DNA from: Deltaproteobacteria bacterium
GTDB lineage: Bacteria > Desulfobacterota > Desulfobacteria > Desulfobacterales > Desulfosalsimonadaceae
NCBI GenBank assembly: GCA_024280875.1
Contig: JAJRPH010000193.1
Coordinates: 1 to 7,605 of the forward strand
Length of the DNA: 7,605 nucleotides
Reading direction: 5' to 3'
Shown here piece after piece: positions 1-7,075 of this stretch (its first letter is position 1; each line of letters begins with the position of its first letter). The notes under the pieces were generated by a model. It ran no database searches. It was not told the DNA's origin and saw only the letters and a program-made list of their open reading frames with translations. A program made the position numbers and the translations under genes.

Positions 1-1013
1 ACCAGTGAAGACTTGCCCACGCCGGCATGCCCCGCAACCATGATAACTTCCCTGGCCCCTAAGCAGATACAGTCATATGCAACCAGCAGGGATTGAATCT
101 CATTGCCCCGGTTATAAAATTTTTGAGGGATACGGAACTGGTCGGATATGTCTTTTCGGCCTATTTTAAAAAATTTTATGGTGCCGTCAACCTGAAGATT
201 CCGAAGGCATATTTCAAGGTCCGCTTTCAGACCAATGGCACTCTGATATCGATGTTCAGGCATCTTGGCCAGCAATTTTAAAATAATATCAGACAAAACC
301 TTCGGGGTCTCCGATTTTATATCAACAGGAGAGGCGGGTGTTTTTGCAAAATGTGCATACACCAGTTCCATGGCATCCCGGGCAACAAACGGCAGTCGGC
401 CGGTTAGAAGTTCATAAAATGTGACTCCTATAGAATATAAATCCGTGCGGTAATCCAGAGACCGATTCATCCGGCCGGTTTGCTCCGGGGACATATATGC
501 AAGGGTTCCTTCAAACACATCCGTAGACAGCCGGTCAGTTTTTTCCTTTGATACTTTTGATGAAATGCCGAAATCGATGATCTTTACCTGGCCGGTATTC
601 GGGTTCCATACAATATTGGTCGGATTAATATCTTTATGAACAATTGATTGGTGGTGCATTTCATTAATGATTTCAGTAATACGGATAAAAAGTGTCAGCA
701 ATTCCGGCAGTTTTAATTTTTTGATCTCAGGAGACTTTTCAAGGGAAATCCCTCCGAAATCCTCCATGACAATCATCGTAACGTTCTGAAGGGTTTCCAT
801 TGAATGCGCCCGGACAATTCCGTAGGAACCGGCGTTTTGAAGGATGCTGTACTCCTGCTGAAAACCAAGAGTTTCAGCTAAAGAAGGAAATTTATTTTTT
901 AAGATTTTGATGATAACCGGAAGATTATCAATTACCCGGGTTCCCTGGAAAATTTTTGACCGTCGACCGTCATGGATCTGACTATGAATGGTATAGCCGG
1001 GAATTGTAAGCAT
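1..1013 (-). CDS. Multidomain serine/threonine protein kinase with AAA-type ATPase domain, N-terminal 337 residues (3' end outside window)
   Basis: The start is the ATG at 1013-1011. AGGA (1025-1022) lies 8 nt upstream and an in-frame TGA (1034-1032) rules out a longer form. The kinase domain spans about residues 5-270. Seen: the ATP-anchoring lysine in VIIKIL (K36), catalytic loop HKDINPTN with D128 and N133, DFG at 147-149, SPEQTGRMN (175-183) in the APE position, and DYRTDLYSIGVTFYELLTGRLPF (187-209) as subdomain IX. The usual glycine-rich loop is degenerate (only G16 and G24), and the catalytic-loop lysine is replaced by N130. A linker leads to RIPQKFYNRGNEI (294-306) and then Walker A GHAGVGKSS (328-336), where the window ends. 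This order matches the large kinase/ATPase proteins that often continue into GAF and histidine-kinase domains; that continuation is inferred, not seen. Probable role: cytoplasmic signal transduction by Ser/Thr phosphorylation, targets unknown. It is divergent from smc. Confidence 0.9.
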   Translation of the reverse strand, partial: MLTIPGYTIHSQIHDGRRSKIFQGTRVIDNLPVIIKILKNKFPSLAETLGFQQEYSILQNAGSYGIVRAHSMETLQNVTMIVMEDFGGISLEKSPEIKKLKLPELLTLFIRITEIINEMHHQSIVHKDINPTNIVWNPNTGQVKIIDFGISSKVSKEKTDRLSTDVFEGTLAYMSPEQTGRMNRSLDYRTDLYSIGVTFYELLTGRLPFVARDAMELVYAHFAKTPASPVDIKSETPKVLSDIILKLLAKMPEHRYQSAIGLKADLEICLRNLQVDGTIKFFKIGRKDISDQFRIPQKFYNRGNEIQSLLVAYDCICLGAREVIMVAGHAGVGKSSL

Positions 1014-1035
1014 ATTAATTATCCTGACGAATCAG

Positions 1036-1064
1036 CCCGGCCAAGCGCTTTATCGGCAGGCGGG
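1036..1064 (-). other. GC-rich hairpin in the kinase 5' leader
   Basis: CCCG+CC (1036-1039, 1041-1042) can pair with GG+CGGG (1059-1060, 1061-1064), leaving one bulged base at 1040. An alternative inner pairing of GCC (1040-1042) with GGC (1055-1057) competes with it. The structure would sit 22-51 nt ahead of the kinase start codon, clear of its ribosome binding site. A role in translation control is only a possibility. Confidence 0.35.
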
Positions 1065-1161
1065 ACCGAAAAATAGGTTATCAATTGAAATATCAAGCAA
1101 TGGCTATAACTGAAGAATATACGAAAGAACTTATCAATACCTAATTGTCTAAAATGTATTA

Positions 1162-1189
1162 TTTTTAACTATCCTTTAAATTGAGTCAA
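1162..1189 (-). promoter_or_regulatory. Candidate sigma-70-type promoter for the kinase gene
   Basis: On the minus strand TTGACT (1189-1184, 5/6 to the -35 consensus) is followed after 16 nt by TAAAAA (1167-1162, 4/6 to the -10). It would start a transcript with a leader of about 140 nt before the kinase ATG. The region is AT-rich, so chance matches are easy. Confidence 0.3.
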
Positions 1190-1503
1190 GATATTTTGCC
1201 GGACTGATATTTCGATGGAGTTGTTCTTTGAACGTTGAATTAGTCTATCAGGATGTGTTTATACCTGTTTATCTATAAAACAGGATATTTCAACCTCCAG
1301 ATGATGAGTTTTTTATTGCGCAGCGTATTTTATTCAGGTTAAATAATAAAATTTAGCAAAAATAAGGTGATGCGTTAATGTTAATAAGGTTCTAAAAAGT
1401 CAGAATTATCACAAAACTACACTGAGCTAATTAATCTTTATATTTTGCATGACGGCTATTTCCAAAACCCATTAACACGACAAAACGGTTTCCACAATCC
1501 TTT

Positions 1504-4500
1504 ATGCGGCTAAAACGACTCGAAATCATTGGATTTAAATCATTTCCCGACAAGTGCACCATCGACTTCCCCCCCGGTATCGCCGCAATTGTCGGCCCAA
1601 ACGGTTGCGGAAAAAGTAATATTATTGATGCAATCAAATGGGTTATGGGTGAACAGAGCATCAAACAGCTCCGCGGAAAATCCATGGGTGATGTCATTTT
1701 TTCAGGCACTGAAAAAAGGCTCCAGCTGAATATGGCCGAAGTCTCACTGACGCTCTCCAATGATACCCCTGAAAGCGTTGAAGTCGGCCTGAGTCAGCTA
1801 ACTGAAATTATGATCACCCGTCGCCTTTTTCGTTCCGGAGAAAGTGCCTATCTTATCAACAAGCAGCCCTGCCGACTCAAAGATATCCATAACGTGTTCT
1901 TAGGCAGCGGTATGGGGGCAAGGTCATGCGCCATTGTACAGCAGGGCAATATTGGTGCCATCACGGATGCCGCACCGGAAGAAAGACGAACATTTATTGA
2001 AGAAGCTGCCGGTGTTACCCGTTATAAGAGCAGAAAGAATGAAGCTATCAGCAAGGTTAATTCAACCAACCAGAACCTGCTGCGATTAAGCGACATTATT
2101 GATGAAATCAAAAAACAGATGAACAGTCTCCGCCGCCAGGCAAGAAGAGCACTGCGTTATAAGGATTTTCGTGACGGCTTGAAAAATTCGGATATTCTTG
2201 TTTCTGTTTATTACCATGAGCTGTACACTTCGCAAATAACCAGTACTCAAAATCTTTTAACTGAATTAAAAGAAAAAGACGCATCCCATGTGTCTGAACT
2301 GCAAAAACTGAATGCAGCCCTGGAAAAAATCAAATCCGACCGGTTTTCCAAAAACCAGATTATTTCACGAAAAAAATCTGAAAAATCCGATGCAGAAAGA
2401 ACCATTGATAAACTTAAAAATGATCTCAAATATCTGCGGAATGAAGAAAACCGGCTGTTTGCCGAAATCACCGGTCTGGATGCGGCCATTATAAATCTTG
2501 AGGCAAAAAATCAGAAAATGAATGACGAAATTGCCGAAGAATCTGTAAAAAGAAAAAACATGGGCGTTCAGATCGAAGAAAACAAGATCGCGCTGGTTGA
2601 AAAAATATCTGAAACACAGGAGATCAGAAGCCGGCTGAGTGAACTACAGATGACGCTTGAAGAACAAAAAAAACAGCTAATGCGTTTGATGGCCCAAAAA
2701 GCAAAATTTCAAAATGTTTTTCAAAACGCAGAATCCAACAAAGAAAATCTTCGGCAGCGAATCAAGCGGATTCAAAAAGATGAAGTGGATCTTTCAGAAA
2801 AAATCTTCAAATTGAAGAAAGAGGTAGCAGACGCCAAAGAGAATCTGCAGGATATCAATGATGCCAGCGAGAGCGTTAAACGCCGTATCGCCGAAAAAAA
2901 AGATCGTCTGGACGATCAAAGCACCCAGCTAGGAAAACAAATTAAAACAATCAATATACTACTCAACGATCGCAATAAAACAAAGTCAGAATATATGGCT
3001 TTAAAAAAAATGGATGACAATTTCGAGTGGTATAAAGACGGTGTCAAAGCGGTTATGTCACAAAATGATATTGATAAGGATTCATCGTCTTCGAACAATA
3101 ACGGAATTATCGGAATAACGGCTGATGGCCTGGAACCGGAGCCCGGGTTTGAAATCGCTCTGGAAGCAGCCCTTGGAGAAGCCCTTCAGTACATCGTCAT
3201 TAAAGATCAGAAAACGGGTATTGCGTCGATTAATTATTTAAAGGAAAGCAACACCGGCAGAAGTGGGTTTATCCCTCTATCGACACAAACGAAAAACAGC
3301 AATGAGACATCTCATCCGGATCAGGATCTGCCACTTCTAATAAACCACGTGACGGTCAAAACCGGATTTGAAGAAACGTTTTCAGAACTCCTGCAGGGTA
3401 TTGCAGTGGTTGAAGATTTTGATGCTGCCTTAAAAATCTGCACACCGGCCTATGGTTACCACAAAGTGGTGACTAAAAAAGGAGATATTATCTCTTCAAA
3501 CGGTATTATGGTCGGTGGCAGCCAGGATAAGTTATCAGGTATTTACAAAAAAAAACTGCAATTGAAAGAATTGAAAGAACAAATTTTTGAAATGGATGCC
3601 ACTCTGGAAGCCGGCCAGAGATCTCAGAAAGATCTGGAATCAGTTGTAAAACATCTGGAAATGGATATTCAAAAACTGACGGTTCAAAAAAATAATTTTG
3701 AAAAAGAAATTCTGGACGCAGAAAAACATCACTTTCAGGCATCAGAAAGCTTAAAATACACCCTGAGTCATTATGAAATCATCACTCTTGAGAAAGAAAA
3801 GTTGCTGGGGGAAAAAACAGATATTGAAGATGAAATAGCCGCCCATGATGCCGCTCTCTCGGAAATCACCAAAAATGAAGAGTCCGCTGAACTTGAAATA
3901 AAAAAGATCACCGACAGGATTTCATCATTATCCGAACAGATAAATGCATTTAATCAAACTGAGATGGATTTAAAACTTTCATTAACCAGATTAAATGCGG
4001 AACTTGAAAATACGAACAAAACCTTGACCCGGCTCAAAGAATTTCAGACAGAAGGATTAAAACAGACTGAACAAATTAAAAAAGATATCATCATCAAAAC
4101 GCAAAAATGCAGGCAAGCCACCTCTGAGATTGCTGAGGCAGGAGAAAAGCTGTCCGACACCCTTAAAAGATTAAACAGCATCAACATTGAATTACAGGGT
4201 TGTGATGCGGATTACCAGCGCACCATCACTGAAATAAACAAAACAGATAGCACCATTAACCAGACCAAGAGCATTATTGAAGAAATTCAGGGCAAAGTTC
4301 ATCAGCTGGAGCTTGAACTTTCCGGCTTTAATATTAATCGTGAAAATGTGGTCAACCGTTTTCTGGAGCGCTATTCGCAGTCTTTTTCCCAGTCCTTGAC
4401 CGAATTTAAGGAAACCGTGCAGTCTGAAAATTTCTCCATCGAAAAAACAGAAGCTGCCCTATCCTCTTTCAGAAAAAAAATTGATCTAATCGGAGATGTA

Positions 4501-5112
4501 AACCTGGGGGCAATTGAAGCCTATGAAGAGCAAAAAATCCGTTATGAGTTCCTCATCCAGCAACGCGATGATCTGGTTGAAGCAATTGAGGATTTGCAGA
4601 GGGTTATTAAAAAAATCAACCGGATTACACAGAAACTGTTTATGGAGATGTTCCATAATATCAATGAACATTTCAAAGCCATGTTTCCAAAACTTTTTGC
4701 CGGCGGTTCCGCATGGCTTGAGCTGACCCAGCCCAATAGTCCCCTTGAAACCGGGGTGGAATTGATGATTCACCCGCCCGGGAAAAAAGTTACCCGCTTA
4801 AGCCTCTTATCCGGTGGTGAAAAAGCCCTGTCCGCAATTGCATTCATATTTTCGATCTTTCTTGTCAACCCGGCATCCTATTGTCTGCTGGATGAGATTG
4901 ATGCCCCGCTTGATGAAGCCAACACCAACCGGTTTAATGAATTGCTAAAAATTATCGGCGAAAAATCTCAAATTATCATGATTTCCCATAATAAAAGAAG
5001 CATGGAATTTTCCGATATGCTGTTCGGCGTAACCATGGGGGAAAGCGGTGTGTCAAAGCTTGTTACAGTTGATATCGAAAAACTGTCAGGACGTCCCCAT
5101 TCACAAAATTAA
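1504..5112 (+). CDS. smc: Chromosome partition/condensin ATPase Smc
   Basis: This 1202-residue protein is slightly longer than the usual 1150-1190 of bacterial Smc. It is the core ATPase of the Smc-ScpAB condensin that organises and segregates newly replicated chromosomes. The N-terminal head begins MRLKRLEIIGFKSF, with Walker A GPNGCGKS (31-38). The Q-loop region IVQQGNIG (144-151) and EERRTFIEEAAG follow. Coiled coil runs about 165-500, the hinge about 505-676 (ending near NGIMVGGS), and return coil about 680-1030. The C-terminal head carries signature LSGGEKALS (1102-1110), Walker B YCLLDE (1126-1131) with catalytic E1131, D-loop IDAPLDEAN and switch histidine H1162. All ATPase motifs are intact. 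The ATG is chosen because the protein starts exactly as the family does and no upstream in-frame start fits, although no Shine-Dalgarno is visible before it. ftsY follows after 29 bp. Neither scpA/scpB nor rnc is in the window. Confidence 0.98.
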   Translation: MRLKRLEIIGFKSFPDKCTIDFPPGIAAIVGPNGCGKSNIIDAIKWVMGEQSIKQLRGKSMGDVIFSGTEKRLQLNMAEVSLTLSNDTPESVEVGLSQLTEIMITRRLFRSGESAYLINKQPCRLKDIHNVFLGSGMGARSCAIVQQGNIGAITDAAPEERRTFIEEAAGVTRYKSRKNEAISKVNSTNQNLLRLSDIIDEIKKQMNSLRRQARRALRYKDFRDGLKNSDILVSVYYHELYTSQITSTQNLLTELKEKDASHVSELQKLNAALEKIKSDRFSKNQIISRKKSEKSDAERTIDKLKNDLKYLRNEENRLFAEITGLDAAIINLEAKNQKMNDEIAEESVKRKNMGVQIEENKIALVEKISETQEIRSRLSELQMTLEEQKKQLMRLMAQKAKFQNVFQNAESNKENLRQRIKRIQKDEVDLSEKIFKLKKEVADAKENLQDINDASESVKRRIAEKKDRLDDQSTQLGKQIKTINILLNDRNKTKSEYMALKKMDDNFEWYKDGVKAVMSQNDIDKDSSSSNNNGIIGITADGLEPEPGFEIALEAALGEALQYIVIKDQKTGIASINYLKESNTGRSGFIPLSTQTKNSNETSHPDQDLPLLINHVTVKTGFEETFSELLQGIAVVEDFDAALKICTPAYGYHKVVTKKGDIISSNGIMVGGSQDKLSGIYKKKLQLKELKEQIFEMDATLEAGQRSQKDLESVVKHLEMDIQKLTVQKNNFEKEILDAEKHHFQASESLKYTLSHYEIITLEKEKLLGEKTDIEDEIAAHDAALSEITKNEESAELEIKKITDRISSLSEQINAFNQTEMDLKLSLTRLNAELENTNKTLTRLKEFQTEGLKQTEQIKKDIIIKTQKCRQATSEIAEAGEKLSDTLKRLNSINIELQGCDADYQRTITEINKTDSTINQTKSIIEEIQGKVHQLELELSGFNINRENVVNRFLERYSQSFSQSLTEFKETVQSENFSIEKTEAALSSFRKKIDLIGDVNLGAIEAYEEQKIRYEFLIQQRDDLVEAIEDLQRVIKKINRITQKLFMEMFHNINEHFKAMFPKLFAGGSAWLELTQPNSPLETGVELMIHPPGKKVTRLSLLSGGEKALSAIAFIFSIFLVNPASYCLLDEIDAPLDEANTNRFNELLKIIGEKSQIIMISHNKRSMEFSDMLFGVTMGESGVSKLVTVDIEKLSGRPHSQN

Positions 5113-5141
5113 ACATAAATAAATTGAAAGGGTAACCATAG

Positions 5142-5165
5142 ATGATCGAACAAATGATCGAACAA
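5142..5165 (+). repeat. Exact 12-bp tandem duplication at the ftsY start
   Basis: ATGATCGAACAA occurs twice back to back (5142-5153 and 5154-5165), so the protein starts MIEQMIEQ. The repeat is in frame and duplicates the start codon, giving a second possible start four codons later. It may be a recent slippage event. Confidence 0.9.
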
Positions 5166-6494
5166 CTTATTTCTGTATATGACATTGTAATCAAACTCAT
5201 TATGGAAATTCATCTAAATGAATCATTAGAGGAAATTTCCGGATTTTTATCAATTATTTTACTGCTTCTTATTTTCAGGCGAAACAGAAAACGCAGGAAA
5301 GTGAAAAAGTCAGAATTAATTCAAAAAAAACCTGAACAAATCCAGGAAAGTGCTACGGATATTGAGCCGGATATTAAATTTTCTTATGATGAGATCGAAG
5401 ATCATAAGGCGGATGAGCCGAGCAAAGTGGCTTTTGAAAAGTCATTTGATGAATTTCCCGAAATCATGGAAGTGCAGGATGCGGAACCCATTGAAACCGA
5501 ACCGGACTATATAAAGAAAGTAAAAGAAGAGAGAGAAGAGGCAAGGGAGGAAGAAGAATTAATTGCCGAACCTTTACCGGAAAAGCCGGTTGCCGCGGTG
5601 GGATTTATGGATCGTCTCAAATCAGGACTTTCAAAAACCCGGCAATCACTTTCAAAACGATTTGATTCCATTCTTTCCGAAAGTCGAAAAATTAATGATG
5701 ATGTATTAGAAGAAATTGAAGAAGTACTGATCACGTCAGACATCGGAGTTCCGACAACTATGGAATTGATGCAGCGCATTGAAAAAAATGCCGGCAGGAT
5801 TTCAAATGCCGCCGAATTCAAAACTCAACTTAAAAAAGAAATGCTTTCCCTCGTTGACATTGAACATCCGGAAGAAACTTTCGAAAAACCTTACATTATC
5901 ATGGTCGTCGGTGTCAATGGCGTCGGCAAAACCACCACCATCGGAAAACTGGCTGCAAAATATTCTGCTGAAGGCAAAAAAGTCCTTTTATCCGCTTCAG
6001 ATACATTCCGGGCGGCAGCGGTCGAGCAGTTGGAGATCTGGGCAAATCGTGCAAATGCTGATATTGTAAAACATCGCGACAAATCAGACCCTGCGGCAGT
6101 CGCTTTTGACAGTGTTGAAGCCGCAATCGCAAGAGATATTGATGTGGTTATCGTTGACACGGCCGGTCGGTTGCATACCAAAGTGAATCTAATGGAAGAG
6201 TTGAAAAAAATCAAACGCAGTATCGGTAAAAAAATCCCTTCCGCCCCTCATGACATCCTTCTGGTTCTGGATGCAACGACCGGTCAAAATGCAGTATCCC
6301 AGGCCAAATTATTTAATGAACAGATTGATATTACCGGCATCGTGCTCACCAAACTCGATGGAACAGCTAAAGGCGGGATTGTTTTGAGTATCTGCAATTC
6401 CCTTAACGTCCCGATTAAATATATCGGCATAGGTGAAGGAGTCGATGATCTCCAGAAATTTAATCCCAAACTTTTTGTGGATGCGCTTTTATAA
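5142..6494 (+). CDS. ftsY: Signal recognition particle receptor GTPase FtsY
   Basis: The 450-residue SRP receptor pairs with Ffh to hand ribosome-nascent-chain complexes to the membrane translocon. The N-terminus has an amphipathic stretch (2-25), a hydrophobic segment SGFLSIILLLLIF (33-45) and a basic cluster RRNRKRRKVKK (46-56), suggesting membrane attachment with the rest in the cytoplasm. An acidic, Glu-rich A domain runs about 57-150. The N domain begins near GFMDRLKSGLSKTRQSL (about 154-170). The G domain shows G1 GVNGVGKT (257-264), insertion box DTFRAAAVEQL (287-297), G3 DTAGR (339-343), G4 TKLD (403-406) and closing motif GIGEGVDDLQKF (429-440). Every GTPase motif is intact. The start is the first of two ATGs in a 12-bp duplication; GAAAGGG (5126-5132) is well spaced from it (9 nt) and too far (21 nt) from the second. 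It is 29 bp after smc, so probably cotranscribed. Confidence 0.98.
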   Translation: MIEQMIEQLISVYDIVIKLIMEIHLNESLEEISGFLSIILLLLIFRRNRKRRKVKKSELIQKKPEQIQESATDIEPDIKFSYDEIEDHKADEPSKVAFEKSFDEFPEIMEVQDAEPIETEPDYIKKVKEEREEAREEEELIAEPLPEKPVAAVGFMDRLKSGLSKTRQSLSKRFDSILSESRKINDDVLEEIEEVLITSDIGVPTTMELMQRIEKNAGRISNAAEFKTQLKKEMLSLVDIEHPEETFEKPYIIMVVGVNGVGKTTTIGKLAAKYSAEGKKVLLSASDTFRAAAVEQLEIWANRANADIVKHRDKSDPAAVAFDSVEAAIARDIDVVIVDTAGRLHTKVNLMEELKKIKRSIGKKIPSAPHDILLVLDATTGQNAVSQAKLFNEQIDITGIVLTKLDGTAKGGIVLSICNSLNVPIKYIGIGEGVDDLQKFNPKLFVDALL

Positions 6495-6568
6495 CATCTT
6501 CTTGCTGAATGAAGCCATCATCTTGTTTACCTGTTTATTTTTCCGTACAATGTTCACCTATTCGGCCC

Positions 6569-6614
6569 AAAAAGAAAGAATTCATGCGATTTCCTCATGT
6601 TATATCTTTTTTTT
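6569..6614 (+). terminator. Weak candidate terminator for the smc-ftsY transcript
   Basis: AAAAAG (6569-6574) can pair with CTTTTT (6606-6611) and CATG (6583-6586) with CATG (6596-6599), around a large internal loop and a 9-nt apical loop. Eight T residues (6607-6614) follow or join the stem. The stem is short and AT-rich, so efficiency would be low. It is the only candidate within about 120 bp after the ftsY stop. Confidence 0.25.
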
Positions 6615-6629
6615 CGCATATATTTCCAG

Positions 6630-6651
6630 GCGCATAAGTAGAAACATGCGC
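6630..6651. repeat. Short perfect inverted repeat (hairpin)
   Basis: GCGCAT (6630-6635) and ATGCGC (6646-6651) are perfect inverted copies around a 10-nt loop, the most GC-rich pairing in this AT-rich gap. No U-run follows on either strand. It could be an mRNA 3'-end stem, a protein-binding dyad or chance. Confidence 0.5.
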
Positions 6652-6954
6652 AATTCCAATATTAGTATTATTTATTTATCTATAGTCTAAAATTTTATAC
6701 AAACATCGAACAAAAGTCCTGGTTCCCCAACCCACTGAAATATAAGGAATTGCCTAAGATAAACTTCACAAGTTATTGTTTTTAATACCCAAACCCAACA
6801 AACTAATAATGGTCTAATTTTTTAATCTCTTCGGTACTGCACAAAACCGATGAATCGATTAACGCCAAGACTATATACCTTTCAATGTATGGCAGCAGTG
6901 TTTTTTTGATTACTATTAAAATAAAACTCGCTCATAAAGCAGGTTAAGAACATC

Positions 6955-6978
6955 TTTTTTTTAAAAAAAATAAAAAAA
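6955..6978. other. T8A8 palindrome plus A-tract upstream of the HU promoter
   Basis: Eight T (6955-6962) run straight into eight A (6963-6970), then T and seven more A (6972-6978). The last A-tract lies about 14 bp upstream of the TTGACA box, the usual position of an UP element contacted by the RNA polymerase alpha subunit. Stiff or curved DNA here is also likely. The function is inferred from position and composition. Confidence 0.4.
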
Positions 6979-6991
6979 CCCATTTTATCTA

Positions 6992-7018
6992 TTGACAAGC
7001 ACAATTACCTCATTTAAC
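6992..7018 (+). promoter_or_regulatory. Probable promoter of the HU gene
   Basis: A perfect -35 hexamer TTGACA (6992-6997) lies 78 bp before the HU start codon. The best -10 at an allowed spacing is TTTAAC (7013-7018, 4/6, 15-nt spacer); TAACGT (7015-7020) at 17 nt is poorer. GATAAT (7025-7030) looks better as a hexamer but is 27 nt away. A transcript from here would have a leader of about 50 nt. Confidence 0.45.
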
Positions 7019-7064
7019 GTTCCAGATAATCAGGGTTTTTCACTACAACTAACGTTAATTAAAT

Positions 7065-7070
7065 GGGAGG
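7065..7070 (+). promoter_or_regulatory. Ribosome binding site of the HU gene
   Basis: GGGAGG lies 5 nt before the ATG at 7076 and is the strongest Shine-Dalgarno in the window, in contrast with smc, which has none visible. It decides the HU start against the in-frame TTG at 6992. Confidence 0.85.
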
Positions 7071-7075
7071 GAACA

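Larger units (their letters stand above)
1014..1503. other. Divergent intergenic region between kinase gene and smc, no gene seen
   Basis: This 490-bp stretch separates the divergent kinase and smc starts. I see no open frame with a ribosome binding site and no RNA gene I recognise. It is AT-rich except for a GC-rich patch at about 1034-1067, just upstream of the kinase start. Another inverted repeat, CCTGTTT (1264-1270) and AAACAGG (1278-1284), encloses a 7-nt loop. It has no U-run directly after it, so it is not an obvious terminator. Promoters for both flanking genes must lie here or within the genes; only the kinase one gives a half-decent match. Confidence 0.7.
6495..7075. other. AT-rich intergenic region between ftsY and the HU gene, no gene seen
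   Basis: About 580 bp lack a supportable gene. An 85-codon frame at 6433-6690 starts inside ftsY, has no ribosome binding site and a composition of read-through AT-rich DNA, so it is not called. The stretch contains a weak terminator candidate, a 6-bp GC-rich hairpin, several T and A tracts and the HU-gene promoter. I looked for 4.5S, 6S and tRNA-like motifs and recognised none, but a small RNA cannot be excluded by eye. Confidence 0.65.

Noticed and set aside
1235..1264. smc promoter candidate TTGAAT, 18 nt, TTATAC, and a second one TTGCGC, 17 nt, TTAAAT at 1316-1344
   Set aside because: Both match the consensus weakly and are indistinguishable from background in AT-rich DNA.
1393..1404. 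TAAAAAGTCAGA, identical to the left end of the repeat element (7456-7467)
   Set aside because: Twelve bases of AT-rich match are expected about once or twice by chance in a window this size, and no further element sequence follows.
1431..1760. 109-codon antisense frame across the smc start
   Set aside because: It mirrors the conserved Smc ATPase coding sequence and resembles no protein family.
5507..6214. Long antisense frames within ftsY
   Set aside because: They are shadows of the conserved GTPase coding strand, with no ribosome binding sites or recognised motifs.
6433..6690. 85-codon plus-strand frame overlapping the ftsY end
   Set aside because: It starts inside ftsY without a ribosome binding site, and its composition is that of AT-rich noncoding DNA; no family recognised.
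6864..6907. GCCA/TGGC stem followed by seven T, as a terminator
   Set aside because: Only 4 plus 3 pairs with an 8-nt bulge; too weak to call, kept only as a remark on the gap.
6992..7075. 28-residue N-terminal extension of HU from TTG
   Set aside because: The TTG is part of the TTGACA -35 box, the extension is unlike HU, and a strong ribosome binding site precedes the ATG at 7076.
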